Positions 7,487 to 13,610 of a DNA stretch of 13,610 nucleotides are shown piece by piece. Location: contig CAYUMU010000124.1 in NCBI GenBank assembly GCA_964445985.1, forward strand, positions 1-13,610. The letters are read 5' to 3'. Within the stretch, counting starts at the first letter, position 1. The number at the start of each line of letters is the position of its first letter. A model generated the notes under the pieces. The model saw only the letters and a list, made by a program, of their open reading frames with translations. It did no database searches and was not told where the DNA came from. The translations under genes were made by a program, and so were the position numbers. The stretch comes from CAYUMU01 sp964445985 (GTDB lineage: Bacteria; Planctomycetota; Planctomycetia; Pirellulales; S012-138).

Positions 7487-8863
7487 ATGTGGCGAAATCT
7501 CCCTCGCGCGCTTGCCGCGCTCACGGTGTTGGCCGTGCTCTCGGCAGGATCGTCGGCGTGGGCCCAGCAAAGCGCGGGCGTATATGTGGACGCCGAGGGC
7601 GTGCTGCGCAAGCAGTTGTTTGATGATCCCGGCGGACGCCTCACCAAAGAGCGCGTCATGGCCCAAATGGCCAATCTGGCGCCCGATATCGCCACCCCCA
7701 GCCCGGTGCGAGTGATTTCGCTCAACCGCTTGGAAAAGGCCATCGAAGGCCGCATTGCCGAGGGCCGGCATCCCTCCGAAGAAATGCTGCACCTCGCCGG
7801 GCTCACCCGGTTGCAGTTCGTATTCTTCTACCCGGAAACGGGCGACATCGTCATCGCCGGACCCGCGGAACCGTGGGCCAAAGATCTCTCGGGGCGCTCC
7901 CGAGGCATCAAGTCCGGCCGGCCGATCGTCGAACTGCAAGACTTGATTGTCGCCCTTAGGGCCTATCCGCCGGGCGTTCGCGATCGCGGCATTGTGGTGG
8001 GTTGCTCCATCGACCCCACGGCCGAAGGCCTTAGCCGTATGCAGGGTTTCCTCAACCAAATCGGCGGTCGGGCCACCCCTCGCGACACCCAGTTCATTGT
8101 CTCCGGCCTGCAAAAGTCGCTCGGTCTGCAAACCGTGACCATTCAAGGTGTGGAAGGCGACACCCACATGGCCCAAGTGCTGGTGGAAGCTGACTACCGC
8201 ATGAAGCTCATCGGCATCGGCCTGGAAGAGCCGCCGATCAAGCTCACCAGCTATGTTGATCGGGCCAGCGCCACGCAGGTGAGCCGCAACGCCATGCAGC
8301 GGTGGTTCTTTGTGCCCAACTACGAGTGCGTGCGGGTTTCCAACGACCGCCTGGCCATGGAACTCGTGGGCGACGGCGTTAAACTCCAGGGTGAAGACGA
8401 AGTGGTGACCGGCGACGGGCAACGCCTGGTTGCCAACGCCACGCCCAACCTGGCCAGCAAGGGTTTTGTCGAGGATTTCACCCGCAGCTACGGCAAGTTG
8501 GCCGACAAGAGCCCGGTTTACGCTCAGCTTCGCAACTGCATCGACCTGCTGGTGGCTGCCGCCTACATTCAAGACAGCGATTTCTACGGCAAGGCCAACT
8601 GGGAAGCCCCCACCCTCCGCGACGAAAGCAAAGTGGCGGTTCGCACCCAGAATGTTCCCAAGAACGTGGAAACCGCGGTCAACAGCCTGTGGAAGGGCAA
8701 TCGGCTCATGACACCCGTCGGCGGCGGCGTGCATATCGAACCCAGCATGGCCTTGGCTTCGTCGAACCTGCTCAAGGACGAAGAAGGCAAAGTGGCCGAG
8801 CAACACGCCAAATTGAACCTCAAAGACCTGGCCCCCGACCAATGGTGGTGGGATTCGAAGTAA
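7487..8863 (+). CDS. Secreted DUF1598 protein
   Basis: A 458-residue exported protein of the planctomycete family DUF1598, function unknown. Residues 1-26 form a signal peptide: a basic start (MWRNLPR), a hydrophobic core ALTVLAVLSAG and an AWA cleavage site before QQ. Mature sequence begins with the family-typical AGVYVDAEGVLRK (30-42). Residues ~75-165 carry two mixed alpha/beta segments (VRVISLNRLE; LQFVFFYPETGDIVIAGP). The DUF1598-like core is around 225-260 (DTHMAQVLVEADYRMKLIGI). A helical/Trp-rich C-terminus follows, ending DQWWWDSK. There is no anchor, so it is probably periplasmic or extracellular. ATG 7487 has AGGAG at 7473-7477. A 57-nt palindrome precedes it and an intrinsic terminator follows, so it is likely monocistronic. 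Family call is good; there is no functional clue. A 701-codon antisense frame over it is a shadow. Confidence 0.88.
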   Translation: MWRNLPRALAALTVLAVLSAGSSAWAQQSAGVYVDAEGVLRKQLFDDPGGRLTKERVMAQMANLAPDIATPSPVRVISLNRLEKAIEGRIAEGRHPSEEMLHLAGLTRLQFVFFYPETGDIVIAGPAEPWAKDLSGRSRGIKSGRPIVELQDLIVALRAYPPGVRDRGIVVGCSIDPTAEGLSRMQGFLNQIGGRATPRDTQFIVSGLQKSLGLQTVTIQGVEGDTHMAQVLVEADYRMKLIGIGLEEPPIKLTSYVDRASATQVSRNAMQRWFFVPNYECVRVSNDRLAMELVGDGVKLQGEDEVVTGDGQRLVANATPNLASKGFVEDFTRSYGKLADKSPVYAQLRNCIDLLVAAAYIQDSDFYGKANWEAPTLRDESKVAVRTQNVPKNVETAVNSLWKGNRLMTPVGGGVHIEPSMALASSNLLKDEEGKVAEQHAKLNLKDLAPDQWWWDSK

Positions 8864-8956
8864 TGTTTCAGGGTAGAACGCGGCGGGAAAGCTGCGAGAC
8901 CATTCTTCCCCCGCCAATCCGCCCTCAACTTCGATCGAAAGCGAACCTTCTGGAAG

Positions 8957-8998
8957 CCTCGTCCTCATGCCCCATCCGGCGGAGGGCGAGGTTTTTTT
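8957..8998 (+). terminator. Intrinsic terminator of the DUF1598 gene
   Basis: CCTCGTCCTC (8957-8966) pairs with GAGGGCGAGG (8982-8991) in a 10-bp stem with one T:G wobble and a 15-nt loop, followed at once by seven Ts (8992-8998). It lies 94 nt after the DUF1598 stop in the same orientation. This is the clearest intrinsic terminator in the window. Confidence 0.8.
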
Positions 8999-9319
8999 GA
9001 TGGGAGCCGGCCTGAAACGCGAATCCCCCGCCGCAAACGCGCCAGCCCCCCATCGCCGGCAAACGGGTGCAATTCTCGCGTGCCTGCCGTCCAACCCAGG
9101 GCAGGGTCGCTCGGTTCCCATCCAGAAAATTATTTGTCTAGACAATTATTGTTTCGACGTTTAAGTTGGCCGCGGGGCGCGGTCCACCCGCGTCAAACCG
9201 CTGCCTGGGAAACTGCCGTCGTCCCACTCCATTGCCGTATCAGTCCCTCCACGGGGTATAGGTGCTCCGCGCGAGTCGCGGATCGCCCCTGGAATTGACC
9301 AGCGAGTCAAAGGTGGAAT
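8999..9319. promoter_or_regulatory. Promoter-bearing leader region of the antiporter gene
   Basis: This 321-nt non-coding stretch runs from the DUF1598 terminator to the antiporter start. Most of it is GC-rich, but 9126-9165 is a distinct AT-rich pocket holding the perfect palindrome TTGTCTAGACAA (listed separately), the likeliest place for the promoter. TAGACA at 9139-9144 could act as a -35 box, with a weak TTAAGT 16 bases downstream. No gene seen. Confidence 0.4.
9134..9145. promoter_or_regulatory. Perfect 12-bp operator-like palindrome
   Basis: TTGTCTAGACAA is a perfect palindrome in an AT-rich pocket 174 nt before the antiporter start. Its core GTCTAGAC fits the GTnTAnAC pattern described for HutC-type GntR regulators, and operators of this size are also bound by MarR-type dimers. 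No regulator gene lies in the window. An operator for the antiporter gene is a reasonable but untested inference. Confidence 0.45.
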
Positions 9320-10837
9320 ATGTCGCGGATTGAAGATGGCCTCGTCGCTTGCCGCGATGCGGCGCCGCCGGCGGCTGGATCGACTAGCCGGGTTCATTGG
9401 CTTGGCCTGGCGGGCTATCTGGCCCTGCTCGCCGGGGGAGTCGGGTTGTTCTTTTTGATCCGAGCGTTCGGAGACGGGTTGGCTGCCCCGCCACCGCCGG
9501 CCGATGCGAGACCCGTCGGCAGTACCCAGTCAGGACAGGTCGATGTGGTGCTGCATGTTATCGCCACGCTCGCGGCCGTGGTCTTTCTTGGGTTCGTGCT
9601 GGCGAAGGTGTTCCGCTATTTTGGCCAGCCCCCCGTCATCGGCGAAGTGATCGCCGGCATCATGCTCGGCCCGTCCCTGCTTGGAGCGATCTCGCCCGAT
9701 GCCATGCACTTGCTGATTCCATCGCCCGCTAGCGACCCCAAGGGGCAAGTTCCCGCGGCGCTGCTGGCGGTATCGCAACTGGGTGTCATCCTTTACATGT
9801 TCCTGGTTGGGTTGGAGTTGAACGCGGCCCGGTTGGCGGGACGAGCGCATTCGGCCGTGGCCGTTTCGCATGCCAGCATCATGGCGCCTTTCGTGCTTGG
9901 CGCCGCCTTGGCCCTTGGGCTGTATCCCGTCTTTTCGCACGCGGTCGTGCCGTTCACCAGCTTTGCTCTATTCATGGGCGCGGCGATGGCGATCACGGCC
10001 TTCCCGGTCCTCGCCCGCATCCTCACCGATCGCAAGTTGGAAAAAACGGAACTCGGCGGGGTAGCCCTCAGTTGCGCGGCGGCCGACGACGTAACGGCGT
10101 GGTGCCTGCTGGCGCTGGTTGTCGGCGTTGCCAAGGCCGACGTTGGCGGCGCGGCCTGGGTGATCGGCGGGGCTGTCGCCTTCATCGCGTTCATGTTCCT
10201 GGTGGTCCGGCCGCTGCTCGGCCGCATGATCCGTGCCAAGGAAAGCCAGTCCGGCGCCTTGTCGCCACTCGCGGTATCCGGCACGTTTCTGGCGGTGCTC
10301 CTGGCCGCGCTGACCACGGAAGTCATCGGCATCCATGCGATTTTCGGAGCGTTTCTGCTCGGCGCGGTCATTCCGCACGACAGCCGAATTGCCAACGAGT
10401 TCGCGACCAAGTTGAAAGATCTGGTAACGGTACTGCTCCTACCGGCGTTTTTTGCCTTCACCGGCATGCGGACGCAGATCAACTTGATGAGCGGGTGGGA
10501 AAGTTGGCTGTGGTGTGGAGCGATCATCCTGGTGGCGACCGCGGGGAAATTCGGTGGCACGCTCGTCGCCTCACGGCTCACCGGACTGGGCTGGCGCGAT
10601 TCCGCCGCGCTCGGCACCCTGATGAACACCCGCGGCCTGATGGAACTAATCGTGCTGAACATCGGCCTCGACCTGGGAGTTATCAGCCCCACACTGTTCG
10701 CGATGATGGTTGTCATGGCCTTGGTCACGACGGCCGCGACCGCCCCGATCGTGCAGTGGTTGATTCCCAATGCCTCCGTCGATGTCGGTTCGTCCAAAAC
10801 CAACCCGAATGCGACAATTCATGGCCACCTGGCCTGA
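9320..10837 (+). CDS. CPA2/CHX-like monovalent cation:proton antiporter
   Basis: Inner-membrane Na+/H+ or K+/H+ exchanger of 505 residues, Na_H_Exchanger domain. An extra N-terminal helix (about 27-48) is followed by a Pro/Ala linker (52-73), then the core from about 76. QPPVIGEVIAGIMLGPSLLG (103-122) is the CPA2 signature. The ion-binding aspartate pair is D256-D257 in AAADDVTAW, and GIHAIFGAFLLGAVIP and LMNTRGLMELIVLNIGLDLGVIS (434-456) resemble plant CHX-type exchangers. About 12-13 membrane helices are expected. Unlike KefB/KefC there is no TrkA-N regulatory domain, and unlike plant CHX no long soluble tail: only about 25 residues follow the last helix. ATG 9320 has AGGTGG five bases upstream. 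An AT-rich palindrome upstream suggests its own regulation. Family is secure; the transported ion is not determined. Confidence 0.93.
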   Translation: MSRIEDGLVACRDAAPPAAGSTSRVHWLGLAGYLALLAGGVGLFFLIRAFGDGLAAPPPPADARPVGSTQSGQVDVVLHVIATLAAVVFLGFVLAKVFRYFGQPPVIGEVIAGIMLGPSLLGAISPDAMHLLIPSPASDPKGQVPAALLAVSQLGVILYMFLVGLELNAARLAGRAHSAVAVSHASIMAPFVLGAALALGLYPVFSHAVVPFTSFALFMGAAMAITAFPVLARILTDRKLEKTELGGVALSCAAADDVTAWCLLALVVGVAKADVGGAAWVIGGAVAFIAFMFLVVRPLLGRMIRAKESQSGALSPLAVSGTFLAVLLAALTTEVIGIHAIFGAFLLGAVIPHDSRIANEFATKLKDLVTVLLLPAFFAFTGMRTQINLMSGWESWLWCGAIILVATAGKFGGTLVASRLTGLGWRDSAALGTLMNTRGLMELIVLNIGLDLGVISPTLFAMMVVMALVTTAATAPIVQWLIPNASVDVGSSKTNPNATIHGHLA

Positions 10838-10863
10838 GAGAGATCTTAGAGCCTATCCAATCA

Positions 10864-10897
10864 CTCCCTCGCGGGAGAGGGTTGGGGGGAGAGGGGG
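10864..10897. repeat. G-rich intergenic repeat with CTCCC/GGGAG hairpin
   Basis: CTCCC (10864-10868), loop TCGC, GGGAG (10873-10877), then AGGGTTGGGGGGAGAGGGGG. This is the layout of the common bacterial CTCCCTC-GGGAGAGGGTTGGGGTGAGGG intergenic repeat. Two relatives are at 5687-5715 and 19-47, all three with the G-rich strand on plus. It starts 26 nt after the antiporter stop. Confidence 0.55.
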
Positions 10898-11075
10898 AAA
10901 CAGGGTTCTCGGAGAGGCGCTTGACTGCCGGTCCAAGAACTTGATCTCGCGGCGAAATTGTTCCAGGGCACGGCATTCCCCGGAGTTCTTGAATCGGCTC
11001 TAACTTGCCGCGTTAACTCAAGCACTCGTCGCGGTCCCGATCGCCTGATCTGGCGTCTCCCTCAAGCGACGATTG

Positions 11076-11084
11076 TGCTATCCT
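11076..11084 (+). promoter_or_regulatory. Possible extended -10 promoter of the M50 protease gene
   Basis: TGCTATCCT at 11076-11084 is a TGn-extended -10-like element, about 103 nt before the protease start. No good -35 hexamer is present at 16-18 bases, so this is a weak call based on the extended -10 pattern and position only. Confidence 0.25.
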
Positions 11085-11186
11085 TAGCGATGGAATCGGC
11101 CGGGTTTTTTCCGAAGTCAGCCACGGATCAATTCGCCGGTTGGAACGCGCCTGCTGCCCGCGCACGCTCGACGGTCTGGAGAATTC

Positions 11187-12299
11187 ATGAATCAACCGTT
11201 CGATACCGACGACATCGATCCCTGTGCTCAACAGAATTCTGCCGATCGACCCCAGGACCGAGAATCGGGATCGACGCTGCCGGCGCCTTCCTCCGAGCGT
11301 TCCCCCCGGACTGGCCCAGTTCGTTCCGGCGACTTTGAAGAACGGCGCTTGGCTTTCACCACGCCAGCGGGCGATTGGTCGGAAGCCTATCCGGCGACCG
11401 CCACCCTACCCGCTCCGAACGCGGCGGCTCTACCCTGGCCCCATCGCCGCCGCTGGAAACTCCCCCTGGGTTTGTTCCTGGTCACGTGCCTGTCCACGTT
11501 TTGGGCCGGCATGTCCGACGTTGACGCCGCCTCCATCATCCATGGGTTTTCCGCCATTGCCAATGTGTCGATATTCTGGCGCGACGGCCTGATCTACATG
11601 CTCGCCGTGCTGGCGATCTTGCTCTCCCACGAAATGGGGCATTTTGTCCTCACGCTGCGCCACCGAATTCCGGCCAGCTACCCGCTGTTCATCCCCATGC
11701 CGTTCTCGCCGCTTGGCACCATGGGCGCGGTCATCGCCATGCAGGGTTCGCAAGCCGACCGTCGGCAGCTTTTCGATATCGGCATCGCCGGCCCCCTGGC
11801 GGGCCTGGTCGTCGCGTTACCCGTGGTTTGCTGCGGAATTCTGCAGGCCCCGGCGGCCACATTCACGCCGCGGGTCGTTTTTCATCAGCCGTTGTTGATT
11901 CAGATGCTCACGGCCTGGCTGCGGCCCGAGGTCGGCGAACATGGTCTGCAAATGTCGCCGCTGCTCATGGCGGGGTGGGTCGGATTTTTGGTGACGGGCC
12001 TCAATATGTTGCCCATCAGCCAGCTCGATGGCGGCCACATTACCTATGCCCTATTGGGCCGCAAGGCGCATATCCTGGCGAGATTGCTCGTGTTCCTCGC
12101 CGCGGCTTATATCGTGCTTGCCCAAACCTACGTCTGGATTCTCATGCTGGCCCTGATCGTGCTGATGGGTATTGACCATCCCCCCACGCGCAACGATTCG
12201 GCTCCCCTCGGACCGTTTCGCCTGGCACTGGGCTTCCTGTCGTTGGCGATCCCCATTCTTTGCTTCCCGCCGCAAGGAATTTCCATCCTGGGCGGTTAA
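11187..12299 (+). CDS. Site-2-protease-like M50 intramembrane metalloprotease
   Basis: Predicted zinc intramembrane protease of 370 residues, S2P/EGY-like branch. Residues 1-88 are a hydrophilic, Pro/Ser/Asp-rich, probably disordered cytosolic N-tail, ending in the basic stretch HRRRWK before the first helix (about 91-108). The zinc site is HEMGH (148-152) on the second helix, with D281 in LPISQLDGGH as the third ligand. FIPMPFSPLGTMGAVIAMQ (173-191) corresponds to the conserved loop seen in chloroplast EGY-type and related bacterial proteases. Further helices lie at about 194-217, 259-276, 299-331 and 343-360. There is no PDZ domain, unlike RseP. ATG 11187 has GGAG five bases upstream. The substrate cannot be told; no sigma or anti-sigma gene is nearby. 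Active-site residues are intact. Confidence 0.92.
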   Translation: MNQPFDTDDIDPCAQQNSADRPQDRESGSTLPAPSSERSPRTGPVRSGDFEERRLAFTTPAGDWSEAYPATATLPAPNAAALPWPHRRRWKLPLGLFLVTCLSTFWAGMSDVDAASIIHGFSAIANVSIFWRDGLIYMLAVLAILLSHEMGHFVLTLRHRIPASYPLFIPMPFSPLGTMGAVIAMQGSQADRRQLFDIGIAGPLAGLVVALPVVCCGILQAPAATFTPRVVFHQPLLIQMLTAWLRPEVGEHGLQMSPLLMAGWVGFLVTGLNMLPISQLDGGHITYALLGRKAHILARLLVFLAAAYIVLAQTYVWILMLALIVLMGIDHPPTRNDSAPLGPFRLALGFLSLAIPILCFPPQGISILGG

Positions 12300-12590
12300 T
12301 TTCGTCCAGTTGCGTGCTGCACCCGGCAATCACTATGCGTGCATATGGTGCTGTGGGGGGGGCGTTCCCTTGCCAACAACTTCATCGGCACGCTCTACCA
12401 ATCCAGCTTCTTGGCATACAATTCTCTGGAAATCATAGGCTCGACGACGTCCGCCACGGGTTCGCGACGTTAAAATCGGTGACCGCGCCACCCGCCAGGC
12501 GAGAAGGGAAGACGGTCGTCGGGCACGCCGGGAGGGGCCGCTCCGAGCCAACGTTTCCGCGACCAAAGTTCGCTTCGCCATAGTTGAATT
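12300..12590. other. Intergenic region upstream of mgtE
   Basis: These 291 nt between the protease and mgtE hold a run of nine Gs at 12354-12362 and no convincing promoter, terminator or small gene. I looked for a magnesium-sensing leader (M-box or ykkC/yybP-like architecture) and could not recognise one by eye. Confidence 0.4.
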
Positions 12591-13610
12591 ATGCCCAATA
12601 CGCTGTATTTGCCCGAGCTTCGCGAAATGCTCGCCGAACACAATTCGGTCGAGCTGCGCGAGTTTTGCACCGCCTTGCACCCGGCGCGCACCGCCGAGTT
12701 CATGGAAGGGCTCACGGCAACCGAAACCTGGGACGTGCTGCTCCACGCCGATCTGGCAACTCGCGCGGAAATTTTCGAATACATCGAACTCGACCAGCAA
12801 CTCGAAATCATCAGCACGGCCGATCGCCACCAGGTTGCCGAGCTGTTGCGGGTTTTGCCCACCGATGAATGCGTCGACCTGCTCAACGACGTGCAACCCG
12901 AACTGGCCGAGGAACTGCTCAAGCTCCTGCCCACCGAAGAACGCCGCGACATTTTGCGACTGCGCGAGTTCGACGAAGACACGGCGGGCGCCCTGATGAC
13001 CACGGAGTTTGCCCGCATCGCCGAAGAGGCCACCGTCAAGCTGGCCTTGGAAGCCGTCGGCAAACAGGCCGAACATCTCGAAACCATCTACTACATGTAC
13101 GTGGTGGACGACGACGATCACCTCCGCGGAATTGTGTCCGCGCGGCAGTTGTTGTCGGCCATGGGCAAGCCCGACCTCAAAGTCGGCGACCTGATGGAAC
13201 GCGACGTGGTCAGTGTCGACGTGGATGACGACCGCGAAACCGTAGGGCACAAGTTCGCCGACTTCGACCTTCTGGCCGTGCCCGTTGTCGACGACGAACA
13301 CCACATGCTCGGCATCATCACGCACGACGACGCGCTCGACGCCATTCGCGAAGCGGCCTGGGAAGACGCCCAGCGACAGGGCGGCGTGGCTCCGCTCGAA
13401 GAAGGCTATTTGGAAACCCACCTGGCCCGACTGGCTTGGAAACGGGGCATTTGGCTCACGATCTTCTTCTTCGGCGCGCTGATTACGGCCTTTGCCCTGC
13501 GAGGGCACGAAGACACCATCGCCACGGTGGCCTGGCTGGTGTTTTTCATTCCCCTGGTGAATTCCAGCGGCGGCAACTCGGGCAACCAATCCGCCACGTT
13601 GGTGCTCACC
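12591..13610 (+). CDS. mgtE: Magnesium transporter MgtE (5' part, truncated by window)
   Basis: Mg2+-selective channel/transporter of the inner membrane. The first 340 codons are present without a stop and the frame runs off the window; full MgtE is about 450 residues. Order: the helical MgtE N domain (1-~125) with DECVDLLNDVQPELAEELLKLLP; a CBS pair, the first from TAGALMTTEFARI (~131-192), the second from VGDLMERDVVSVDVDDDRE (198) to GIITHDDALD (250); the linker/plug helix AIREAAWEDAQRQGGV (251-266); TM1 about 287-303; and the start of TM2 with PLVNSSGGNSGNQSATLVLT, matching the conserved GGNxGxQS segment. Acidic patches (VVDDDDH, DVDDDRE, VVDDEHH) fit Mg2+ sensing by the N/CBS domains, known from other MgtE proteins. 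The ATG at 12591 starts the conserved N domain; it has no strong Shine-Dalgarno (TTGAATT precedes it). Confidence 0.95.
   Translation, partial: MPNTLYLPELREMLAEHNSVELREFCTALHPARTAEFMEGLTATETWDVLLHADLATRAEIFEYIELDQQLEIISTADRHQVAELLRVLPTDECVDLLNDVQPELAEELLKLLPTEERRDILRLREFDEDTAGALMTTEFARIAEEATVKLALEAVGKQAEHLETIYYMYVVDDDDHLRGIVSARQLLSAMGKPDLKVGDLMERDVVSVDVDDDRETVGHKFADFDLLAVPVVDDEHHMLGIITHDDALDAIREAAWEDAQRQGGVAPLEEGYLETHLARLAWKRGIWLTIFFFGALITAFALRGHEDTIATVAWLVFFIPLVNSSGGNSGNQSATLVLT

Larger units (their letters stand above)
10838..11186. other. Antiporter to protease intergenic region
   Basis: This 349-nt spacer holds a G-rich hairpin repeat at 10864-10897 and a possible extended -10 element at 11076-11084, both listed separately. 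No U-tract terminator for the antiporter gene is visible. Short frames crossing the region show no recognisable protein. Confidence 0.45.

Noticed and set aside
7040..9145. A 701-codon open frame on the minus strand opposite the DUF1598 gene
   Set aside because: It is antisense to a clear secreted protein with signal peptide and ribosome binding site. The translation is His/Gly/Ala-rich mirror sequence typical of GC-rich reverse frames and crosses the DUF1598 terminator and intergenic repeats.
12300..12590. Magnesium-sensing riboswitch upstream of mgtE
   Set aside because: I could not recognise M-box conserved elements or a terminator/antiterminator pair. A covariance-model scan would settle it.
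9793..13589. Minus-strand frames opposite the antiporter (9793-10803) and opposite mgtE (12333-13589)
   Set aside because: The plus-strand proteins show membrane helices, the antiporter aspartate pair and MgtE/CBS motifs; the reverse frames are shadows.

Overview
This GC-rich window looks chromosomal and most likely comes from a planctomycete, probably a Pirellulales-type member. The best clues are a secreted DUF1598 protein (a family known essentially from Planctomycetes), a PlsC-type acyltransferase with a long C-terminal extension, a TM2 protein with an N-terminal zinc ribbon, and G-rich and palindromic repeats scattered between genes. The placement rests on protein resemblance recalled from memory, not on a search.

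Layout, left to right. (1) A minus-strand zinc-ribbon/TM2 membrane protein (70-465). (2) Plus-strand gnd, 6-phosphogluconate dehydrogenase (835-2283), then a 329-nt repeat-rich spacer, then a plus-strand SDR oxidoreductase (2613-3395). (3) A minus-strand block: prfB with its programmed +1 frameshift (5797-6910), a conserved-looking hypothetical protein (5063-5632), and a PlsC-domain acyltransferase (3412-4740) that converges on the SDR with only 16 nt between stops. (4) A 576-nt divergent, repeat-bearing region, then plus-strand secreted DUF1598 protein (7487-8863) closed by a clear intrinsic terminator. (5) A plus-strand CPA2/CHX-like cation:proton antiporter (9320-10837), preceded by an AT-rich pocket holding a perfect 12-bp operator-like palindrome. 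(6) A plus-strand site-2-protease-like M50 membrane protease (11187-12299) and the first 340 codons of an MgtE magnesium transporter/channel (12591 to the window end).

The genes look like separate transcription units rather than one operon or a new system. There is a loose membrane and ion-homeostasis theme on the right (antiporter, intramembrane protease, MgtE) and a possible sugar-acid theme on the left (Gnd plus an SDR resembling the mannonate/gluconate branch).

The less ordinary content is between genes: two tandem 67-nt inverted-repeat elements with related ends after gnd, a 57-nt imperfect palindrome just upstream of the DUF1598 gene, an inverted repeat whose CGGGACGCCCGTG-type core resembles a widespread dispersed repeat, and three G-rich repeats in the same orientation. 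The most notable coding-level signal is the prfB recoding site, which keeps CUU-UGA-C but has only a poor Shine-Dalgarno-like stimulator. I found no RNA genes, CRISPR array, intact insertion sequence or convincing undescribed multi-gene system.
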